Assembly (NCBI GenBank): GCA_027034975.1
Contig: JALVWQ010000026.1
Coordinates: 1-46,424 of the forward strand
Origin: Campylobacteraceae bacterium
GTDB lineage: Bacteria > Campylobacterota > Campylobacteria > Campylobacterales > Sulfurovaceae
DNA length: 46,424 bases
Direction of reading: 5' to 3'
Shown here: positions 44,005 through 46,424 of the stretch, piece by piece
Numbering within the stretch: the stretch's first letter is position 1
Layout: every line of letters begins with the position of its first letter
Translations under genes and position numbers: made by a program
The notes under the pieces: generated by a model
What the model was told of the DNA's origin: nothing
Database searches by the model: none
What the model saw: only the letters and a program-made list of their open reading frames with translations

Positions 44005-44174
44005 GGATGCGTAGCATAGTAGCGATCTATCATCTCTTGAGTTACCTCAAGCATAATACTCGAAGTCACCTCCACTGGCTCATCATCTATTGCTGTGCTC
44101 TTTTTGGGTGCCCCTTTGGCAACACACCCACTCAATATTAAACATCCTATACTTAAAAGTAGTAATTTTTTCAT
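43986..44174 (-). CDS. Small lipoprotein, unknown function
   Basis: 62 residues. A lipoprotein signal with lipobox LSGC puts the lipidated Cys at residue 17. A short lysine/acid-rich mature part (AKGAPKKSTAIDDEPVE) and an amphipathic helix (LEVTQEMIDRYYATHP) follow. GGGAAGG lies upstream of the ATG. It converges on the NifU-like gene. The 136-bp gap beyond it contains an imperfect hairpin around CAACTTCTTAAACAAGAGTTG-like sequence near 44200. Confidence 0.68.
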   Translation of the reverse strand: MKKLLLLSIGCLILSGCVAKGAPKKSTAIDDEPVEVTSSIMLEVTQEMIDRYYATHPKKTEQ

Positions 44175-44310
44175 AACCTTCCCTTATTGCATTTCACAAC
44201 TTCTTAAACAAGAGTTGCTTTAAGAGTAAATACCCATATGCAATAGTACTACATTTTTAATTTTCACATTAAAAAATATACAAATTGAAATAAAAATAGT
44301 CCCTTTTTAC

Positions 44311-44688
44311 CTATTGTTTAAATTTATTTACCGTCAAATCAATAAAATTCTTTGCATTTAGGTATCCAACAAACTTTGCTTGCATGCTTTTATCGCAAGG
44401 ATCAACAATATAGATAATAGACGTAGACTTTAGCCTCTTTAAGAACTTTGGTTCACCCTCTACATCTACATTTACAACCGCTGGAATAAACTGCTTCTTT
44501 ATAATTGTATCGATACTCTTTACAGAAAGTATATTCTCTTCTAATTTTCGGCACCAAGGACAAGATGGGGCATCCGCAACAACCATTATATAGCGTTTCT
44601 CTCTCTTTGCCTTCTCAAGATCTTTGTTAAAATCCTCTTCGTAGCCCATCTTTTTAGCAAATGAGTGATGCTTGATCTCTTTTAGCAA
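44311..44688 (-). CDS. Thioredoxin-fold protein with CPWC motif
   Basis: About 125 residues. Thioredoxin-like domain with the active site SCPWCRKLEENIL near residue 43 and the cis-Pro region replaced by STSIIYIVDP. No signal peptide is visible in this reading. The start is uncertain: TTG 44688 gives LKEIKHHSFAKKMGYEEDF, while ATG 44649 (13 codons later) gives a 112-residue protein; neither has a good ribosome site. The CxxC and its place next to other thioredoxin-like genes suggest thiol-disulfide exchange. Confidence 0.7.
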   Translation of the reverse strand: MLKEIKHHSFAKKMGYEEDFNKDLEKAKREKRYIMVVADAPSCPWCRKLEENILSVKSIDTIIKKQFIPAVVNVDVEGEPKFLKRLKSTSIIYIVDPCDKSMQAKFVGYLNAKNFIDLTVNKFKQ

Positions 44689-44765
44689 TAAAAAATTTGT
44701 AAAAAGAATAATATAATATAAGAAATTTTAATATAATATGGAGTCTATACACTCCACAAAAAAGA

Positions 44766-45680
44766 TTACTGCCAATCGAGCTGATTGTAATAGTCTGTAG
44801 CATTGTGACGATTAAGCTCCTTCACATGCTTTAAATCTTTAAACTTCTCTAAATGCAAATGCTTTGGCAAATCAATTAAATCTACATCATTATCGTAGGC
44901 TTTTTTTACTTGGCTCTGCAGTGCTTTGAGATACTCCTCAGTCGTTTTATATGCATCCGCACCCATAATCGATCCATGTCCGCCTAAAACAATTTTTGGC
45001 TTAAGGGCTTTTATCTTCTCTATCGCCTCTAACCACCCTTTCATATTGCTATTTTTTGTGTAATTGAGTGCTCTGTTATTAAATACAATATTGCCAGCAA
45101 ACAAAAAGCCGTTATCGGGCACCCATACAACAATATCAGACTTCTCTTCACTGACATAACTCAATTTTAAAAGTTTTACAACCCTTTTTGTGCCATTAAT
45201 ATCATACTCTTTCTCAAAAAGGGTATTTGGCGTTACTACCTTAGTGCCCTTAAACTCCTCTTTTGTTAAGATATGTTTCATTCTCTCAAACTTTTGTGGA
45301 TTCTTCTTGATATCTTCAATAATATTTTTATGTGCAATTACAGGAATATTTTTGCTTGCATAGTAACTTGCACCCAAAAGCCTATCGTCATGATAGTTTG
45401 TAACAACAACTGCTTTTACCTTCTTACCGCTTAGTTTCTCTGCGGCAGCTGCAAACTCTTTTGCAAAGTTAAAACTTGGCCCTGGATCAACCACAACCAA
45501 ACCATCACCCACATCAATAAAGCAACTATTATTTACAAACCCTTTATTCTCTTTTGTTGGTGGATTAAAATCTCCTATAACGCACTCTATACCGTCTGCA
45601 ACTTTTTTAAAGTCAAAGTTATAGATATTTGCATTCAAAAACGAAAATACAATAGCCGCTATCAAAATTATCTTTTTCAT
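44766..45680 (-). CDS. MBL-fold protein with degenerate metal site (SoxH-like)
   Basis: 304 residues with a signal peptide (MKKIILIAAIVFSFLNA). The metallo-beta-lactamase fold is evident (DVGDGLVVVDPGPS, VVVTNYHDDRLLGASYY, LFAGNIVF, VLGGHGSIMG). The zinc motif THxHxDH reads T-N95-Y-H97-D-D99-R100, so two of the four ligands there are replaced. The usual later His and bridging Asp are also not evident (N197), while H235 remains. It may bind one metal or none. Related periplasmic MBL proteins occur with Sox and quinoprotein clusters. The ATG directly follows the stop of the thioredoxin gene, in an operon with CcdA. Confidence 0.75.
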   Translation of the reverse strand: MKKIILIAAIVFSFLNANIYNFDFKKVADGIECVIGDFNPPTKENKGFVNNSCFIDVGDGLVVVDPGPSFNFAKEFAAAAEKLSGKKVKAVVVTNYHDDRLLGASYYASKNIPVIAHKNIIEDIKKNPQKFERMKHILTKEEFKGTKVVTPNTLFEKEYDINGTKRVVKLLKLSYVSEEKSDIVVWVPDNGFLFAGNIVFNNRALNYTKNSNMKGWLEAIEKIKALKPKIVLGGHGSIMGADAYKTTEEYLKALQSQVKKAYDNDVDLIDLPKHLHLEKFKDLKHVKELNRHNATDYYNQLDWQ

Positions 45681-46046
45681 CTACTCTCCTATCTTATATT
45701 TTTGTAACATCTCTAAAAGCTCTTTTTTACTCAATTTACCCACATGTCTTGCAACTATTGTGTTGTTACTATCTATAAAAACTTGTGTTGGAATCAGCGA
45801 TATTTTAAACTTTTTTGCTACATCCATCTCTTGCATAATATTTACAAAATAAAGCGGCCGTTTTGGATCTTCACTCTTTAATTGGTAAAGCAACTTATCC
45901 ATCTCTTGACACGCCATACAGCTTGTTGCACCAAACTCTATCAACTTTGCACCTTTTGGTATATCGGCAAATTTAGTTGCCTCAAGCATCCCATCTTCTG
46001 CATATAAACCTAAAATCAAAAAAGCCAATAGTAACATTTTTCTCAT
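45681..46046 (-). CDS. Periplasmic thioredoxin-like protein with CMAC motif
   Basis: 121 residues with a signal peptide (MRKMLLLAFLILGLYA). The thioredoxin fold has the active site GATSCMACQEMD near residue 43 and a cis-Pro in SLIPTQVF. The CMAC dipeptide differs from classical CGPC. It probably receives electrons from the membrane protein CcdA encoded just upstream. The start at 46046 follows AAGGA; upstream is a purine-rich stretch with an 11-bp direct repeat (AAGGGAGAAGG, complement of 46053-46063 and 46074-46084). Confidence 0.8.
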   Translation of the reverse strand: MRKMLLLAFLILGLYAEDGMLEATKFADIPKGAKLIEFGATSCMACQEMDKLLYQLKSEDPKRPLYFVNIMQEMDVAKKFKISLIPTQVFIDSNNTIVARHVGKLSKKELLEMLQKYKIGE

Positions 46047-46086
46047 AATTTTCCTTCTCCCTTCATCCTTCAACCTTCTCCCTTAT

Positions 46087-46424
46087 TTAAATAATTTGCC
46101 ACGCTTTATAGAGGTAATAAACTCCAATTCCAAAGAGCATTGTAATAAATATTGCATTTAAAGCACGGCTAATTTTACTCAATAAATCACTACTTGCAAT
46201 ACTTTGTGCAAAACCTACCGAAATGCCAGAGATTAAAAGCAAACTTGCATGCCCTAATGCAAAGGCTAAAACAAGCATATAAGCCTGCAACCAATTACTA
46301 CTCTGCTGTGCAACAGTAATTATTGCAACAAGTGGAGCCGAAGCACAAGGTGTGCTTACAAGCCCAAAAATTATACCAATAATCACCGCACCAAAAAGTT
46401 TAAAACGCAAAAGCTTTTTAGCAA
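46087..46424 (-). CDS. CcdA/DsbD-type membrane thiol transporter, N-terminus cut by window edge
   Basis: The C-terminal 112 residues are visible; the frame stays open to the right edge, so the N-terminal half is missing. It has three to four membrane helices, with the CcdA landmark GLVSTPCASAPLVAII holding one of the two redox cysteines. CcdA passes electrons from cytoplasmic thioredoxin across the membrane to periplasmic thioredoxin-like proteins, consistent with the thioredoxin gene 40 bases downstream. Confidence 0.82.
   Translation of the reverse strand, partial: AKKLLRFKLFGAVIIGIIFGLVSTPCASAPLVAIITVAQQSSNWLQAYMLVLAFALGHASLLLISGISVGFAQSIASSDLLSKISRALNAIFITMLFGIGVYYLYKAWQII

Overview
The window is chromosomal DNA from a member of the Campylobacterota (former Epsilonproteobacteria). 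The main evidence is gene order. One block is an HP0268-family gene, miaB and, divergently, nusA. Another is an acidic HP0322/Cj1178-like protein, gmk, tatA and argS. Both orders are known from Helicobacter pylori and Campylobacter jejuni. Three-part NifU/NifS homologues of the Helicobacter type, an MqnP-type prenyltransferase, ThyX and a low G+C composition agree. I cannot assign a genus. A free-living, possibly sulfur-metabolising relative is plausible from the CcdA/thioredoxin/metallo-hydrolase cluster at the right end, but that is inference.

Layout. 1-7330: a partial NFACT protein gene (minus), then leuC and gltB (plus). 7360-12314: a compact minus-strand run of an M23 peptidase, mgtE, a NUDIX hydrolase, msrA, a lipoprotein and azlC-azlD. 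12412-15430: a PgbA-domain protein, a GlcD-type oxidase and a YihY-type membrane protein (plus). 15512-17488: uvrB (minus). 17776-19383: two small genes, the first a coiled coil, and two tandem pilin-like genes. 19577-23706: miaA, a CDP-alcohol transferase, mqnP-like, a UNG-fold protein, a very small lipoprotein and a Xer-type recombinase. 23710-30394: miaB, the HP0268-like gene, nusA, tRNA-Arg(GCG), the acidic REC-like protein, gmk, tatA, argS and a membrane protein. 30382-35022: an SGNH lipoprotein, a membrane protein, an SPFH protein, an L,D-transpeptidase and thyX (minus). 35104-40740: dgt, typA, an orphan small gene, a PqiA-domain protein, an inositol-monophosphatase-family gene and a methyltransferase-like remnant. 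40737-44174: a LysR regulator divergent from a NifS-like/NifU-like pair, then a small lipoprotein. 44311-46424: a thioredoxin-like protein, an MBL-fold protein, a second thioredoxin and a partial CcdA.

The most unusual item is the pair at 41874-43976. The NifS homologue keeps the family scaffold but has lost the PLP-binding lysine, the PLP-contacting aspartate, the stacking histidine and the catalytic cysteine. Its NifU partner has lost two of three scaffold cysteines and all four cysteines of the central ferredoxin-like domain, while keeping the C-terminal CxxC almost unchanged. The divergent LysR regulator ends in a CxxC. This looks like a repurposed, non-desulfurase Fe-S carrier or sensor module.

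A second item is a 166-bp near-palindromic element present twice (12968-13133 and 17502-17667, about 90% identical). Several differences are paired across the two arms, so the folded form appears to be conserved. I saw no rRNA, CRISPR array, insertion sequence or prophage. No gap between genes exceeds 300 bases.
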